Of a DNA stretch of 64,000 bases, positions 1 through 10,499 are shown one piece after another. A program made the position numbers and the translations under genes. The notes under the pieces are model-generated. The model was not told the origin of the DNA. It worked only from the letters and a program-made list of their open reading frames with translations, and ran no database searches. How positions within the stretch are numbered: the stretch's first letter is position 1; every line of letters starts with the position of its first letter. Origin of the DNA: Branchiostoma belcheri (lineage: Eukaryota; Chordata; Leptocardii; Amphioxiformes; Branchiostomatidae); assembly GCF_001625305.1 (NCBI RefSeq), contig NW_017803124.1, forward strand, positions 246,914-310,913, given 5' to 3'.

Positions 1-599
1 TCAAACTGCACAAATATCGGCAACAGAAAAATGACTAGTCCATTTTAGCGATATTTACCATGAAAATAACTTATGTGGTTTATATTTCCTCTGATGTGAG
101 TCCCAAACCTCTTAAAAAGCAGAAATTTGCCCACGAAATATGACGGGCGAGGCGTGGGGAGGGCGCTGTTGACGCCTGCAGGACCCCCAAAAGGTCGAAG
201 GTCATAGGACACGTCCATTGCGTAATCACCTTAAATTGCCGATTTTGCTTATTGCCGATTTAGCTTATCTTTAATAGGGGATTGAAATTGATACAATAAA
301 TTACATTATCGATTTTTAGGCAAACAAAGGGATAGAAACCAATCCAAAAGTTGTGCAGATTATTTTGTTTTCTTCAGAAGTTCTTTTTTTTTCAATTCAG
401 AATGCAACAGGGTTTTCTTTAATGCTTTCACAAATACAAAAACAATATCCAGCTTGCTTTCTGTCATCTGTAAAATCTCTACCACACTTTTGCTGTTTTC
501 TTAAATGACACTGAAGACGAAACTCAAATCAAAATATCTGCTCTACATGTACATCTCCGTAGCCTATTCATATCTAGGGTGGCACATGTACAGCATCAT
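1..599. other. Non-coding, nothing recognised
   Basis: No exon, RNA gene or clear repeat could be supported in this stretch. It is AT-rich with short T tracts and has no long open frame on either strand. Confidence 0.5.
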
Positions 600-780
600 C
601 TCAAAGTAGATGTAGAGGAACATATCTATAATCATTTCCAAGCACGTAGGGTGGTAAATGTAAGAGTTATCTCCAAGCAGATGTTGGTGGCATCCATGAT
701 CTGACTATTGTCATCTTCAAGCAGATGTAGAGTGGCATAAAGTTATATCCAAGCAGATGCAAGGTTGCATATGTAACAGG
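600..780. repeat. Degenerate short tandem motif (CAAGCAGATG)
   Basis: The motif CAAGCAGATG and close variants recur about every 35-45 bases (near 603, 639, 673, 718 and 751), each usually followed by a TAGAGTGGCA-like stretch. It reads as an old tandem repeat or the edge of a dispersed repeat. No function is inferred. Confidence 0.5.
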
Positions 781-854
781 AACCACCATCACATCGATAG
801 AGCGTCGAAATGCCAGCTTTTTGTGAAAGCACTTGTTTAACATGCACATGTAAT

Positions 855-1680
855 TACCTCCATGAAAAATGGAGGTATTGTTTTTGGTGTGTCTGTCTGT
901 ATGTATGTCTGTCTGTCTGTGTGTCTGTCTGTGTTTCCGCAACTTTGTGGTCAGCATAACTTCAGAACGCCTTTATGGATTTTGATGATATTTGGTATGT
1001 TGGTAAGTCTTAGGAAGACAAACGTCAAGGTCAAATATGGGCCTCCTGGTGTATGACCTTGGTACTGCAGCAGAACTTCCGGTTTTTGTATCTTTTGTCC
1101 TGAACATGCTATGGTCTTGATGTTTTGGTGACAGATTGCTTTTCCTGTCAGGAATAAGTGATGTGAGTTTGGTCCCCCTAGCAGCTTGTTCTGGAACTGC
1201 AGGGCACTTTCTGGCGAAATGTTTAAAAGCCAATAAGTCCAGATAGGAACAACATATTTTCATTATTTTTGGTGTGTAGGTAGCTGAGAGAGAGAGATGT
1301 ACATGATTAAATGCAAATTATGAAAATGAGGACTTTATTTGCATAATTAATGAGGAAATTCTATGATTACAGTGTTTTACATTATACTACTTTCATACAT
1401 GTAATGCATATAAGCTATGGCAGGCAGAACATCAACAGATACTAATTATGCAAATGATGACCTAATTTGCATAATTTATGAAAAAATTCTATGATTTCTT
1501 AATGGTGAATAATGGGAATGTCATACTTGGGACATCTGTAAGTTAATCAAAAGTTAACATACATCACGATGCATATATCATGTTAATGCGGAGGTAATTT
1601 GCATAATTAAAGAGGAAATTTACATTTACATATCAAGCCTATATTTCATGGAGGTATGATATCTCGGAATTCTTGTTATA
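855..1680 (+). mobile_element. Family 1 terminal-hairpin repeat, copy A (near full length)
   Basis: This copy starts with TACCTCCATGAAA followed at once by its own complement, so the 5' end folds into a small hairpin. It runs through a (TCTG)n microsatellite, a conserved segment with TTCAGAACGCC and CTGCAGCAGAACTTCCGG, then several TTTGCATAATTA boxes. It ends with TTTCATGGAGGTATGATATCT, which is the inverted copy of the start. No coding potential is seen. The layout fits a non-autonomous element. At least seven other copies or pieces occur in the window, in both orientations. Confidence 0.75.
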
Positions 1681-1756
1681 TTGTTTAAATTGCGTCTGCC
1701 CCACCCACAGAAAATGACTGAAATGACGCGAACGGTTGTCTCTAAGGGCGTCGTCA

Positions 1757-2262
1757 TTACCTCCATGAAAAATGGAGGTATTGTTTTTGGCGTGTCTGTC
1801 TGTATGTCTGTCTGTCTGTCTGTCTGTCTGTGTGTGTGTGTGTTTCCGCAACATTGTGGTCAGCATAACTTCAGAACGCCTTTATGGATTGTGATGATAT
1901 TTGGTTTGTTGGTAATTCTTGGAAAGACAAAGGTCAAGGTCAAATATGGGCCTCCTGGTGAATGACCTTGGTACTGCAGCAGAATTTCCAGTTTTTGTAT
2001 CTTTTGTCCTGAACATGCTATGGTCTTGACTTTTTGGTGACAGATAGCTTTTCCTGTCAGAAATACGTGGTGTGAGTTTGGTCCCCCTAGCAGCTTGTTC
2101 TGGAACTGCTGTGGACTTTCTGGCGAAACCTTTAAAAGCGAATAAGTCCAGATACGAACAACGTATTTGCATAATTTTTTGGTGTGTAGGTAGCTGAGAG
2201 TTGTACATAATTAAATACAAATTATGCAAATGAGGACCTAATTTGCATAATTATTGAGGACA
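1757..2262 (+). mobile_element. Family 1 repeat, copy B (3' truncated)
   Basis: It has the same 5' hairpin and (TCTG)n/(GT)n tract as copy A, followed by the same conserved middle. It stops after an AATTATTGAGGACATG stretch, where copy B2 begins, so the 3' end is missing. Confidence 0.7.
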
Positions 2263-2856
2263 TGTTTTTGGCTTGTCTGTCTGCAGCAGAATTTCCGGTT
2301 TTTGTATCTTTTGTCCTGAACATGCTACGGTCTTTATTTTTTGGTGACAGATAGCTTATCCTGTCAGGAATAAGTTTGGTCTCCCTAGAAGCTTGTTCTG
2401 TACTGCGGGCTATTTTCTGTTTAAAACTTTTAAAGATAATAAGTCTAGATAGGAACAACGTATTTTCATCATTTTGGTATGTAGGTAGCTGAGAGAGAGC
2501 TATGCAAATTCTGCAAATGAAGACTTATTTTGCATAATTAATGAGGAAATTCTATAATTACAGTATTTTATATAATAGTACTGCTATACATGTAATTTAT
2601 TTAATTGTGGCGGACAAAACACCAACAGATAACAATTATGCAAATGATGACCTAATTTGCATAATTAATTTGCATAACATTTTGTGGCTCCTTATTGGTG
2701 CATAATGGGAAATTTATACCTTGTGCCATGTGTACGTTACACCACTATGCATATATTTTATGTTAGTGTAGAGGTCATTTGCAGAATTAATGAGGACATG
2801 TCATTTACAAATACTCATATTTCATGGAGGTATGATATCTACGAATTCTTGTTATA
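2263..2856 (+). mobile_element. Family 1 repeat, copy B2 (internal deletion)
   Basis: It opens with TTTTTGGCTTGTCTGTCTG and then jumps straight to CAGCAGAATTTCCGG, missing about 170 bases that copies A and B carry. It ends with the family 3' terminus TTTCATGGAGGTATGATAT. It therefore completes the 3' part that copy B lacks, and the pair may derive from two overlapping insertions or a rearrangement. Confidence 0.65.
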
Positions 2857-2879
2857 TTTCAGTTCATACCATGGTATGG

Positions 2880-3230
2880 ATGAAATATATTGTGTTCTCT
2901 CATGTTTCTCCTCCTCCTCCTGCCAAACAAAGGGATTCAACTCCGCCATCATTCAGCCAAATGACTTGAAATTTGGCATGGAGGTAGAGTGGGCCAATAC
3001 CCCCAGGCGTTTTTTTTTTCATTTTTTTGATACATGCCTTTGAAAAATTTTTATGATGGTTTTTGGGGCATTTTTCGACAAAAAAATGAATTTTTGGATC
3101 CTGATCCCTGGTATTACAACCAAATGATCTGAAATTCGGTATAAGGGTTTTCTAAATTCAAATGACAATATTTTTCGTGTGAAATTCCTTTCCTTTGTTA
3201 TACTTAATTTCAACATGTAAACAAATGATT
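2880..3230 (+). repeat. Dispersed repeat with AAATGACYTGAAATTTGG motif
   Basis: The pattern of a C-rich tract, CCAAATGACTTGAAATTTGG, a T-run and then ATTACAACCAAATGATCTG recurs near 31850-32170. It is probably an unclassified dispersed repeat. No coding signal is seen. Confidence 0.45.
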
Positions 3231-3473
3231 TGGAATGGCCACCTTTATGTAGAAAGTTTATACAGTCTATAAATTCATCATTACACCCTTTATATGTATT
3301 TCAGTATCTCAGTAAACAATATTCGTCATTCAGAACGGCCTATTACTCGTATATGTAGAAAACCAGACAGACATGCAGTTTGTGGTAAGTAATAACCATT
3401 TATTAGCTAAGACAGTAGCAAGTTCCCACACGCAACTATCATGCCAGCAATGTAGCGAAGAAAAATAAATTTA

Positions 3474-3795
3474 AAATGAAACCATCACATCTTGCTAATA
3501 TAAGTTATTAACATAATACTAGACTTAATTAATGGATTCATGATTTAAGATAGATATTGAATATATGTTTATCTTTAGTCTATATTTAATTCCGTAACTC
3601 ACCATCACATCTTGATATTATTCTAAGTTATTAAATTCAATAATACAAGACTTAATGGATACATCATTTAAGATAATATTGAATATATGTTTATCTTTAG
3701 TCTATTTAATTTCGTAACAGATAATCACATCTTGGTATTATATAATATTGAATATATGCATCTCTATATAGTGTATTTCATGTCGTAATATCCCA
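3474..3795. repeat. AT-rich tandem repeat, about 120-bp unit, three copies
   Basis: Units begin ATCACATCTTG (near 3482, 3602 and 3724) and contain TTGAATATATG, ATCTTTAGTCTA and TTCGTAA in the same order. The third copy is internally shortened. It lies in the 3' flank of the minus-strand FReD exons. Confidence 0.65.
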
Positions 3796-3799
3796 ACTG

Positions 3800-4160
3800 A
3801 AGTAAGGTGTTTTACTAAATGTCCCTAATAGAGGTCATGTAGAGGTGATTTTTAAAATTAACATGTTGATGCCATTTTAAAGATATGGGTGGTTAATATT
3901 ATTAATGAGCACTTATAGGAATTGAAGAAATGCAAGCATTATAATATATAATTATAATATATATATTATAATTACTCAATTACTCGAGTAAACCACTGTC
4001 AATGAACCTCCGCCGCGTTGAAATGTGCTAAACGCTTACTGGAGGTAGCAAATGACCAGTGTAACCATTTCTGACATTCCCGGATATCTGGCAGCCTTGG
4101 AAAGACTACGGAAAGCATGAAAAGGATCTATAAGCATGAACTGACCAGAACGGGAGAGCG
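3800..4160. other. Intergenic, AT-rich
   Basis: It contains an alternating AT tract near 3940-3975 able to form a cruciform. Nothing coding is seen. It would be the 3' side of the minus-strand FReD gene, but no confident polyadenylation site was identified. Confidence 0.4.
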
Positions 4161-4168
4161 CCAGAATT

Positions 4169-4410
4169 TTAAACTGGTCGTATTTTCATTTCAGTGCGTT
4201 TTAGAGAATCGTGGTATTGTTTCCATGCCTTCCAGTTGACGCCATCAGCAAAGCTCTCGTGAAAGCCCAGAAGGTACTGGCCGTTGAGATTAGAGTGGTG
4301 ACAACCTCTGTACCACCAGGCACCCTTGTATGTCTGGGCGCAATTGTAGGGGTAATTGTCGTTATCCTTGGTGCTGAACCCCATTCCGTTTTGGTATGCC
4401 AAGCTGTCTC
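4169..4410 (-). CDS. Fibrinogen-related domain gene, last exon (C-terminal part of FReD)
   Basis: This is the terminal exon of a minus-strand gene whose upstream exons lie at 4683-4947 and 5259-5404. It is bounded by an acceptor (TTGTAG before GAGACAGC) and an in-frame stop after KIRPV. It encodes the C-terminal third of a fibrinogen-related domain: [18 protein letters not shown], then [20 protein letters not shown], and ADGVNWKAW with TEMKIRP at the end. The two cysteines of the NCA and GCH motifs form the last conserved disulfide of the family. The KDND stretch sits at the calcium site and is slightly shorter than the usual DRDND form. Such proteins are typically secreted recognition lectins (ficolin- or angiopoietin-like). 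Joining to the previous exon keeps frame (phase 1). The gene's 5' end is not found. Confidence 0.88.
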
Positions 4411-4682
4411 CTACAACGTTAACAAAGAACATTCTTTTAATCACTACAGCAAACAATACTTCTGAACAGAATGGCTTTTCGCTTCAAGACAAAGATGACA
4501 AAACAAAAATAACCAAAAACTCATGACAGCAGTTTGAGTAGGCTTTGACCACGTGTGCATATAAAAAGAGTTGGTATTTCTAGTAGGATCCGGATGAACA
4601 AAACCTAATATGTGTCTTCAAGTCTTGACCACATATCTAAGATCATGACAACATATCTAAGTGTAAAAATAAAAGGACCCAC

Positions 4683-4947
4683 CTGCAGTTCCACTGTACC
4701 CTCCAACGGTGATCCTGTACCTATCAGACTCGTCTGCGATGCTGAAGCTGCTGTAAGCCGCGTAGGCCGTGTCCCCGGCAGTATCCTCCATGTCCACCCG
4801 CAACCCGTAGGCCTTCTGCTCCGTCAGACGGTGCAGTTTGTCGTTTCCCAACCAGAACTCACCGTTCAGGTCGGAGGGGAAGCCAGTCTTGTAGTCCTCC
4901 CAAACCCGGTAGAAGTCGACACTACCGTCCTGTCGCTTCTGAAACAC
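4683..4947 (-). CDS. Fibrinogen-related domain gene, middle exon
   Basis: This 265-bp exon has an acceptor (TTTCAAG before GTGTTTCAG) and a donor (GCAG then GTGGGT). It encodes VFQKRQDGSVDFYRVW, YKTGFPSDLNGEFWLG and LTEQKAYGLRVDMED, ending in GGYSGTAG. These are the hallmark middle blocks of the FReD family (QDGSVDFYR; GEFWLGN). It follows the 5259-5404 exon in phase 0, giving the family's GGGWTVFQ junction exactly. No frameshift or stop is seen, so the gene looks intact across its three visible exons. Confidence 0.9.
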
Positions 4948-5258
4948 CTTGAAATATCACAGTGGACACACTGATTACGATTGGGTGTTTGCAGTCATGT
5001 GGCAATGACGCGATTTGGTGTCCACCATTTTGGTGGGATGAATTTGTATGTAAAGTCATAACATGAGAACTGTTTCACACATCTTATTTTCAAGTATCCC
5101 AACATATTCCTAATTTACACTCTGATTATTTTGAGAGTATGCAAGCAGCGGTCAGTCAAATTTGGAAGTTGGAAAACAGTTTGATTTTAACTATGAAATT
5201 TACCAACTCGCATGAACTTTTATGCTGATACTGGAGACACGTGGGATCCAAGACTTAC

Positions 5259-5404
5259 CGTCCAGCCACCACCATCGGTGTCCATGTCACAGTACACCTG
5301 GAATCCCCCAAGGTTATCCGCCGGATAGATCATGTACACACCGCTGGGGGTGGTCGCACTGTTATCAAGAATTTCTTTGCAGTCTTTGCAGTCTTTGCAG
5401 GTTT
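5259..5404 (-). CDS. Fibrinogen-related domain gene, first FReD exon
   Basis: The exon runs from an acceptor (CCGCTTGCAG) to a donor (GGACG then GTAAGT). It encodes ETCKDCKDCKEILDNS, then SGVYMIYPADN, and FQVYCDMDTDGGGWT. This is the N-terminal part of a FReD, with the expected C-x-D and YCDM-GGGWT signatures. The CKDCKDCK run comes from a 9-bp direct repeat and is longer than the single C-x-D usual at this place. Upstream exons (signal peptide, collagen or coiled-coil stalk) would lie at higher coordinates but were not recognised; a family 1 repeat occupies 5524-6475 just upstream. Confidence 0.88.
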
Positions 5405-5523
5405 CTGCAAGCGGTAGGTCAATGATTTTTGAGTACATTGGAAAGCTGTTGGGGCTTGGGGCAAACGGTGTAACTTTGGGCCTCTTAGCAGCTTAGTTTG
5501 AACTGTTGTGGCCTTTTTTCTCT

Positions 5524-6475
5524 TTTCCTCCATGAAAAATAGAGGTATTGTTTTTGGCGTGTCTGTGTGTCCGTCTGTCTGTCTGTGTGTGTGTGTGTGT
5601 GTGTTTGTGTTTCTGCACATTTGTAGTCAGCATAACTTCAGAACATCTTTATGGATTGTGATGATATTTGGTACGTTGCTAGGTCTTAGAAAGACAAAGG
5701 TCAAGGTCAAAAACGGGCCTCCTGGTGGCTGACCTTGGTACTGCAGCAGAAATTCCAGTTTTTGTATCTTTTGCCCTGAACATGCTATGGTCTTGGATTT
5801 TTGGTCTTTTCCTGTCAGAAATAAGTGGTGTAAATTTTGTTCGACTGGCAGCTTGTTCTGGAACTGTAGGTTAGTTTCTGGTAAAAACTTTTAAAGCGGA
5901 TAAGTCAAGAAAGGAACAACGTATTTTCATCATTAAAAACATAATTAAATGCAAATCATGCAAATCAAGGCTAAATTTGCATAATCAATAGGACATTCTG
6001 TAATTACAGTGTTTTACATGATAGTACTTTCATACATCCGATGTATGTAATCTATGGCCAGTGAAACATCAACAGATACCAATTATGGAAATAATGACCT
6101 AATTTGCATAATCAATGTGAAAATTTTGCAATTTATGAATGGTGAGTGATGGGATTTTTATACCTTGTAACATGTGTAAGATATATTAACATGATATATG
6201 CATAGTGATGTAAAAACATCACTATGCATATATCATGTTAATGTATTATTTGCATAATCAATGAGGACATGTTGAAATGAAATATTGCCAAAGAATAGGA
6301 ATTCCTCACGCAAAATATTGTAATTTGAGTTTAGAAAACCATAAATTAAACTGTTAATTGCAACCTTCTTTCCATATACAATGAGACAAATCCCCCCAAT
6401 ATCAATTTTACATTAACATATGTAAAAAACATCTACGTATTTCATGGAGGTATGAGATCTCCGAATTCATGTTAC
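5524..6475 (+). mobile_element. Family 1 repeat, copy C (full length)
   Basis: The copy has CCTCCATGAAAAATAGAGG at the 5' end, then a (TG)n tract, the conserved middle and the 3' end TTTCATGGAGGTATGAGATCT. It lies immediately upstream of the first FReD exon, probably in an intron of that gene. A perfect palindrome at 6186-6241 is private to this copy. Confidence 0.75.
6186..6241. repeat. Perfect inverted repeat, 26-bp arms, 4-bp spacer
   Basis: The left arm 6186-6211 (starts TTAACATGATATATG) is the exact complement of 6216-6241, separated by AAAA. The sequence matches a single-copy segment of other family 1 members, so it reflects a local inverted duplication. Confidence 0.9.
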
Positions 6476-6559
6476 CTTTTGAAGCTTGTAAGTCAGGAAG
6501 TTGTGTATGCATTTTTGACAAGTATGTGATGATTAACATGTAAATATGTATTTTTTACT

Positions 6560-6900
6560 CAACACCACCTCTTATCCTGATTACCCAAACACCAAGTGAA
6601 AATAAAAATCCTCCAACCGTTCCATTTCAATTTTATCGATTTGTATTGTACTTACATGTATATTGTATTGCTTCTGTATTGATTGAATTTGTATGTACTT
6701 TGTATGTATATTGCTATAAATTTGTATAATAATATTGAATTGAATTTGTACGTATACTAAGTAATATTGTACATGTATTTTGATATGCCTTGTATTTATG
6801 CCTTGTATTTATGTGTCAGTGGTAGCCGCTACCAGCCTTGTTGCTGCCTGGTTGCCACTTGTTATGCACTGTTGCATTTGAATAAGCAAACAAACAAACG
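6560..6900 (+). mobile_element. Probable LINE 3' end with (AAAC)n tail
   Basis: This is a T/G-rich non-coding stretch with many TTGTATG repeats. It ends in GCATTTGAATAAGCAAACAAAC, a short simple-repeat tail of the kind that ends several animal non-LTR elements. No coding part is present. The assignment rests on the tail alone. Confidence 0.35.
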
Positions 6901-8088
6901 TTTAATTGATAGATTGGAATAACGTTATGTATAATACCATAACCATGGCAATGTAAAAAGAGTCGTTTTTTGTCCCTAGAACCGTGTTAAGTAGTTTTTT
7001 TTTTTTGTTTCACCCACAGGTAGCTGGCCGATAACTTTGATGTGACAAAGATTTGACACTTTTCCCTATAGACATCTGGGCCAAGATGCGAGTGAAATGT
7101 ATTCATCTGGACAGTTTATAATAGCCATTTTCCTCAGTCTGCTGAATTGTGATGACCCCAGTATGACTTTGTAAAAACATGTGGTTTTTGTCCTTCAAAC
7201 AAGTCTTGAAGCTCATTTTAATTCCAAATCAGAAGTTGCAAAACGTTTCATTTCATGGCAGCAGACATTTGATTGAATATTTGACGACGAACACTTATTC
7301 AAGTTTGGTTTCCTACATATCTTCCCCTCTGTTCCAGGCCAAATTTCCGGATGTTTATGTAGATTGTGTTGAAAATTTCTTTTCCTTAGAGAGAGCTGCT
7401 GGAAAAAAAATGACAGTCTCTTCCACATAAGATGTATCTGTATAACCGTAGTATCTATGTTATGTCTGAAGTTAACAGTAAAAACTTTTCATTAACTGTT
7501 TATTTCACAATGTACACATACAAAATATATACCATTTACATGTACTTATCATATAATAATCTATACTCCCAGGTCTACTAGTACTTGTGTGAATAAATTG
7601 CAAACAGCACACGTCAGTGACTATAATATGATTACCATTGTGTGTATGTTTCTCTTAAAATATGTGATTTTGGTCCATTTTAACTGAAATTGACTGCTGC
7701 TGTGCAATGATACATAACATGCAAGTCGAAAAAGATGCGTAAATTGGCAAAACAGATTCTCAGCAGATATCAGAGATATAAAAAGAAGAGTTTCCTTTTA
7801 GAATTCAAAGGCTTGTATTGCAAGTATACTCTTGTATGCAATAACCTGTGCAGTTTTATCTACATAAAGTAAACTCGGTAAAATTATCAAACATGTAAGA
7901 TCTTGTGAAGAAGACCGTGTGTTTTGGAAGAAAACTACAGAGAGTGACTTTGCCTCCTAACATCTGCTTGAGGATGATGTAGTGTTGACTGTGGCAGCTC
8001 AGATTTTTGCCCTATTTCAAAGTGTGTATTTCTTAAAAGCCTGTATTAACATGATATTCACTTGCAATATGGAAAGATAAAGATTACT
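6900..8088. other. Non-coding, nothing recognised
   Basis: No exon or repeat family could be supported. An 83-codon open frame at 7179-7430 lacks any recognisable motif and is treated as chance. Confidence 0.4.
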
Positions 8089-8089
8089 T

Positions 8090-8345
8090 CATGGTTAACC
8101 ACAAAACAAGGCTCATGAGAGTCACTCCAAATGTTTTGGGTTACTGTACGGCCAGTGAGGACAGGTTTGTTGACCTTATACCCATTTGGGAAACAATCAC
8201 GTGGTGGTTTATTCCATAGTGATGTTGTTTTAGGAAAGAACCTTTCAGCGTGGAACTTCCTCATGTTTTGGTATGATTTGGGCAAATTTTTGAATGAGGG
8301 ATCGATGTGAACTAAATAGCTGCCAAAACTTTTTGCGCTTCTTTC
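8090..8345 (-). mobile_element. Non-LTR retrotransposon ORF2 C-terminal fragment (decayed)
   Basis: The minus-strand frame reads FHAERFFPKTTSLWNKPP followed by DCFPNGYKVNKP. This matches the C-terminal signature (FFPRT-LWN-LP--CFP) shared by RT proteins of CR1/L2-like LINEs. The frame decays on both sides and no catalytic RT block is present, so this is a 5'-truncated relic. Confidence 0.55.
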
Positions 8346-8569
8346 AAAGTGTACATATTTACTACACATGCAGACATTTGCTCTTATTAATAGTTAATTG
8401 TATTCTACACCTAATGACAATCTTATCTTAACAAAGACTAGTTTTTCATAATGTGTTATGGCAATGAGGTTCTATTTTGAAAAAATTATGTTGAATGATG
8501 TTGAATGACTTTACCTCGAAATGCCACCAGCAGCAACTTATGAAAATATGTCAATAATCATCCAAATAA

Positions 8570-8870
8570 GGTCACCATTTACATGATAAATATCTGACAA
8601 CGTTCCTCTCGTTCTTGTTATCTAACTATGCAAAGCATCAATTGAGCTATCTACACACCAAAAATCATGACAATCTGTCACCGCTTCTTCAGTTATCCTT
8701 TTTCTTCGACAAACACTCCTGCAGTTCAAGTACAAGGTGCTAGACGGCCCAAACTCACATCACTTCTTTCTGAGCGCAAGAGGTATCTACCACCCAAAAT
8801 CCGTGACTGTATCATGTCCAGATCAGGAGATATCAAAACCGGACGTTCCACTATAGTACCATAACAAGCC
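8570..8870 (-). mobile_element. Family 1-like repeat, copy D (diverged fragment)
   Basis: On the minus strand it keeps the family's conserved middle in diverged form: GGTACTATAGTGGAACG (for the CTGCAGCAGAACTTCC region), a TTTTGATATCTCCTGATCTG stretch, and the TTTGGTGTGTAGATAGCT motif. Termini and microsatellite are missing. Confidence 0.5.
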
Positions 8871-9367
8871 GTTAGGGGATCCAAAGTCTAATCATTTCAT
8901 CAAGGCACACACAAACGAGCGCCACCGAAAAATAATCTTGTCGACGGTAAGAACATAAAAATCTTCTGACACCATTTAATCGAATTATTTCTGCTTGACG
9001 AAGAAATGTGTTCTATGAATAATAATTTTGATAGATGAACTTTATTGTACATTCATGCCCTATCGAGCTACAGGTAAACAGATGAAAGGGTATATGAGTA
9101 CAGGTGGACAGATGAAAAGGTGTGTACATGTTTGTAGTACAAACAGGACTAGCTCTAAAACTACTCTCATTCAGAGGTTCGGCTTCTTCTCGTTTCTTTG
9201 TGGTGTTAAGAATATAATTCAAAATGGCTTGTAGTCATGCATGCCTTGTGCACGTTGGGACCATATACTTTTAGTGTACGATGTACGACTAAAAAATAGA
9301 CAAATCATCAAAATACAATCATGCACACACCATATAGTTCGCTCTTACCCCCCCCCCCAAAAAAAAT
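8871..9367. other. Non-coding, nothing recognised
   Basis: No supportable gene is present. The stretch ends in C and A runs directly before the assembly gap, which may be why assembly failed here. Confidence 0.4.
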
Positions 9368-9387
9368 NNNNNNNNNNNNNNNNNNNN
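9368..9387. other. Assembly gap (20 N)
   Basis: A run of 20 N flanked by C9 and A runs. Its length may be nominal. It lies just downstream of the last CTLD exon of the minus-strand gene at 9411-10246, so further exons could be hidden. Confidence 0.95.
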
Positions 9388-9410
9388 AAAAAAAATGCAT
9401 GTCGACTTAC

Positions 9411-9445
9411 CCGGCGGGGCTTCGCAGATGTAACAGTTCTCGTCC
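9411..9445 (-). CDS. CTLD gene copy 1, short C-terminal exon
   Basis: This 35-bp exon has an acceptor (TTTCTTTCCAG) and a donor (GG then GTAAGTC). It encodes DENCYICEAPP. The CYICE motif is the usual last cysteine block of a C-type lectin-like domain. A near-identical relic lies at 41819-41851, where the acceptor AG has been lost. The donor implies that more coding sequence follows, toward or past the gap. It belongs with the N-terminal CTLD exon at 10075-10246, but the middle of the domain is missing or broken. Confidence 0.55.
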
Positions 9446-9552
9446 CTGGAAAGAAAACATAAATTGTTAAATCGTTTCTGAATGTACCGACCTGTTCAAG
9501 GTAAGCTGAAGCACGATAAAACAGTTAAACTTATAGAAGTAAAATCCGTCCC

Positions 9553-9607
9553 CTACTGAACATCGCTGTAAAAATCCACATCTTCACTTTCCGGACTGAT
9601 CCAGTAT
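9553..9607 (-). pseudogene. CTLD gene copy 1, degenerate middle exon
   Basis: After an acceptor (TTACAG) the frame that continues the 10075-10246 exon reads YWISPESEDVDFYSDVQ and then a stop. The YWI start corresponds to the YWIGL strand of a CTLD, but the remaining roughly 60 residues with the ligand motif are absent. The same relic at about 41960-42020 has lost its acceptor. It is probably a broken exon or a short alternative terminal exon. Confidence 0.4.
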
Positions 9608-9939
9608 CTGTAAGGAAAAGGACATACGTGATAGTGATTGAATCCGTAACATGTAGATTGTATAGTAAAGATGGAAATGAACTGTATAGATTTGCACAAA
9701 ACCTATTTCCTATTTCATACACATGAGCACTTTAGAAAATTTGATATTCCTAATGCATCTAGACAAACCTTCCATCGAAAAACATGTGTTTCTTTATCTG
9801 ATTTATCTGATTTCATCTGATGATAGTTTTATTTTGTATATGTTAGATGTACCTGTTCATCATGTTTTGTTTTGTTTTGTTTTTGACCTGTACTTAGCCC
9901 AGTGTAAAGGTCGTCATTCATTCATTATTTCTCGATCAA

Positions 9940-10010
9940 TAAGAAGATGTTTATTGCAAATTCATGTCCGCAGGCTAATTGCAAATTACAAACATAAAAG
10001 AACATTGAAA
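9940..10010 (-). mobile_element. 3' tail of a LINE family (three copies in window)
   Basis: The complement reads GCAATTAGCCTGCGGAC then AATTTGCAATAAACATC. This is the tail also found at about 11805-11845 and 29525-29565 (GCAATTAGCCCTCGGGCAT then TTTGCAATAAAC). Only the tail remains here. Confidence 0.6.
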
Positions 10011-10074
10011 CAATGTTCCATTCATTCCTTCACATGCAAGAGTAGGCTAGGCAAGAAAACATAATGGAACTTAC

Positions 10075-10246
10075 GGCACAGGTCCACTACTTCCCTCCAT
10101 AGCGTCTTCCCTGTCTTCCGCGTTGTCGATCACAACTAGGGAGCCACCCCTGTACATACAGTCGTACTTGGCGTTTTCGTAGCTTCTCTCCACGTCGGAG
10201 ATAAAGAAGCACCTCCCGTCAACCTCGTTGTACCCATCAGGACATG
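10075..10246 (-). CDS. CTLD gene copy 1, N-terminal domain exon
   Basis: This 172-bp exon has an acceptor (CTTGTTGCAG) and a donor (GTGCC then GTAAGTT). It encodes CPDGYNEVDGRCFFIS, then SYENAKYDCMYRGGSLVVID and EDREDAMEG. This is the N-terminal half of a long-form C-type lectin-like domain: the CP-GY-E---RCF opening disulfide, the AK-DC helix and the GG-L--I strand. The 3' end of the same exon, including the donor, survives as a fragment near 42363-42389, so the gene has been duplicated. The partner exons carrying the ligand motif are broken or missing, so the copy may be a pseudogene. Upstream exons were not found. Confidence 0.7.
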
Positions 10247-10499
10247 CTGCAACAAGTTTCACCAGAAGTTCTATTCTATATTTGTTTTCATTTATCGTCG
10301 AACAAGAATCCAAAATATGCATTTTGGCGCTGAAAATATTGGTAGACTTTGACATATTAAAATCTTTAAAAGCCTTGTATGAAATACGTAAAACATATGA
10401 GCGCATATTTTGTCTGTAGAAATGAATTTCATATCATCCGGCAATAAAATGAAAACCGGATACATTTAGCAAAGGAGTTTTAATCAGAGAGGAAGGAGG

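Noticed and set aside
862..1056. Short frames rich in CVSVCLSV or HTDRQTD in family 1 copies
   Set aside because: They come from (TCTG)n/(CAGA)n microsatellites within the repeats.
7179..7430. 83-codon plus-strand frame as a gene
   Set aside because: No domain, no splice context and no paralog in the window; length is within chance for AT-rich DNA.
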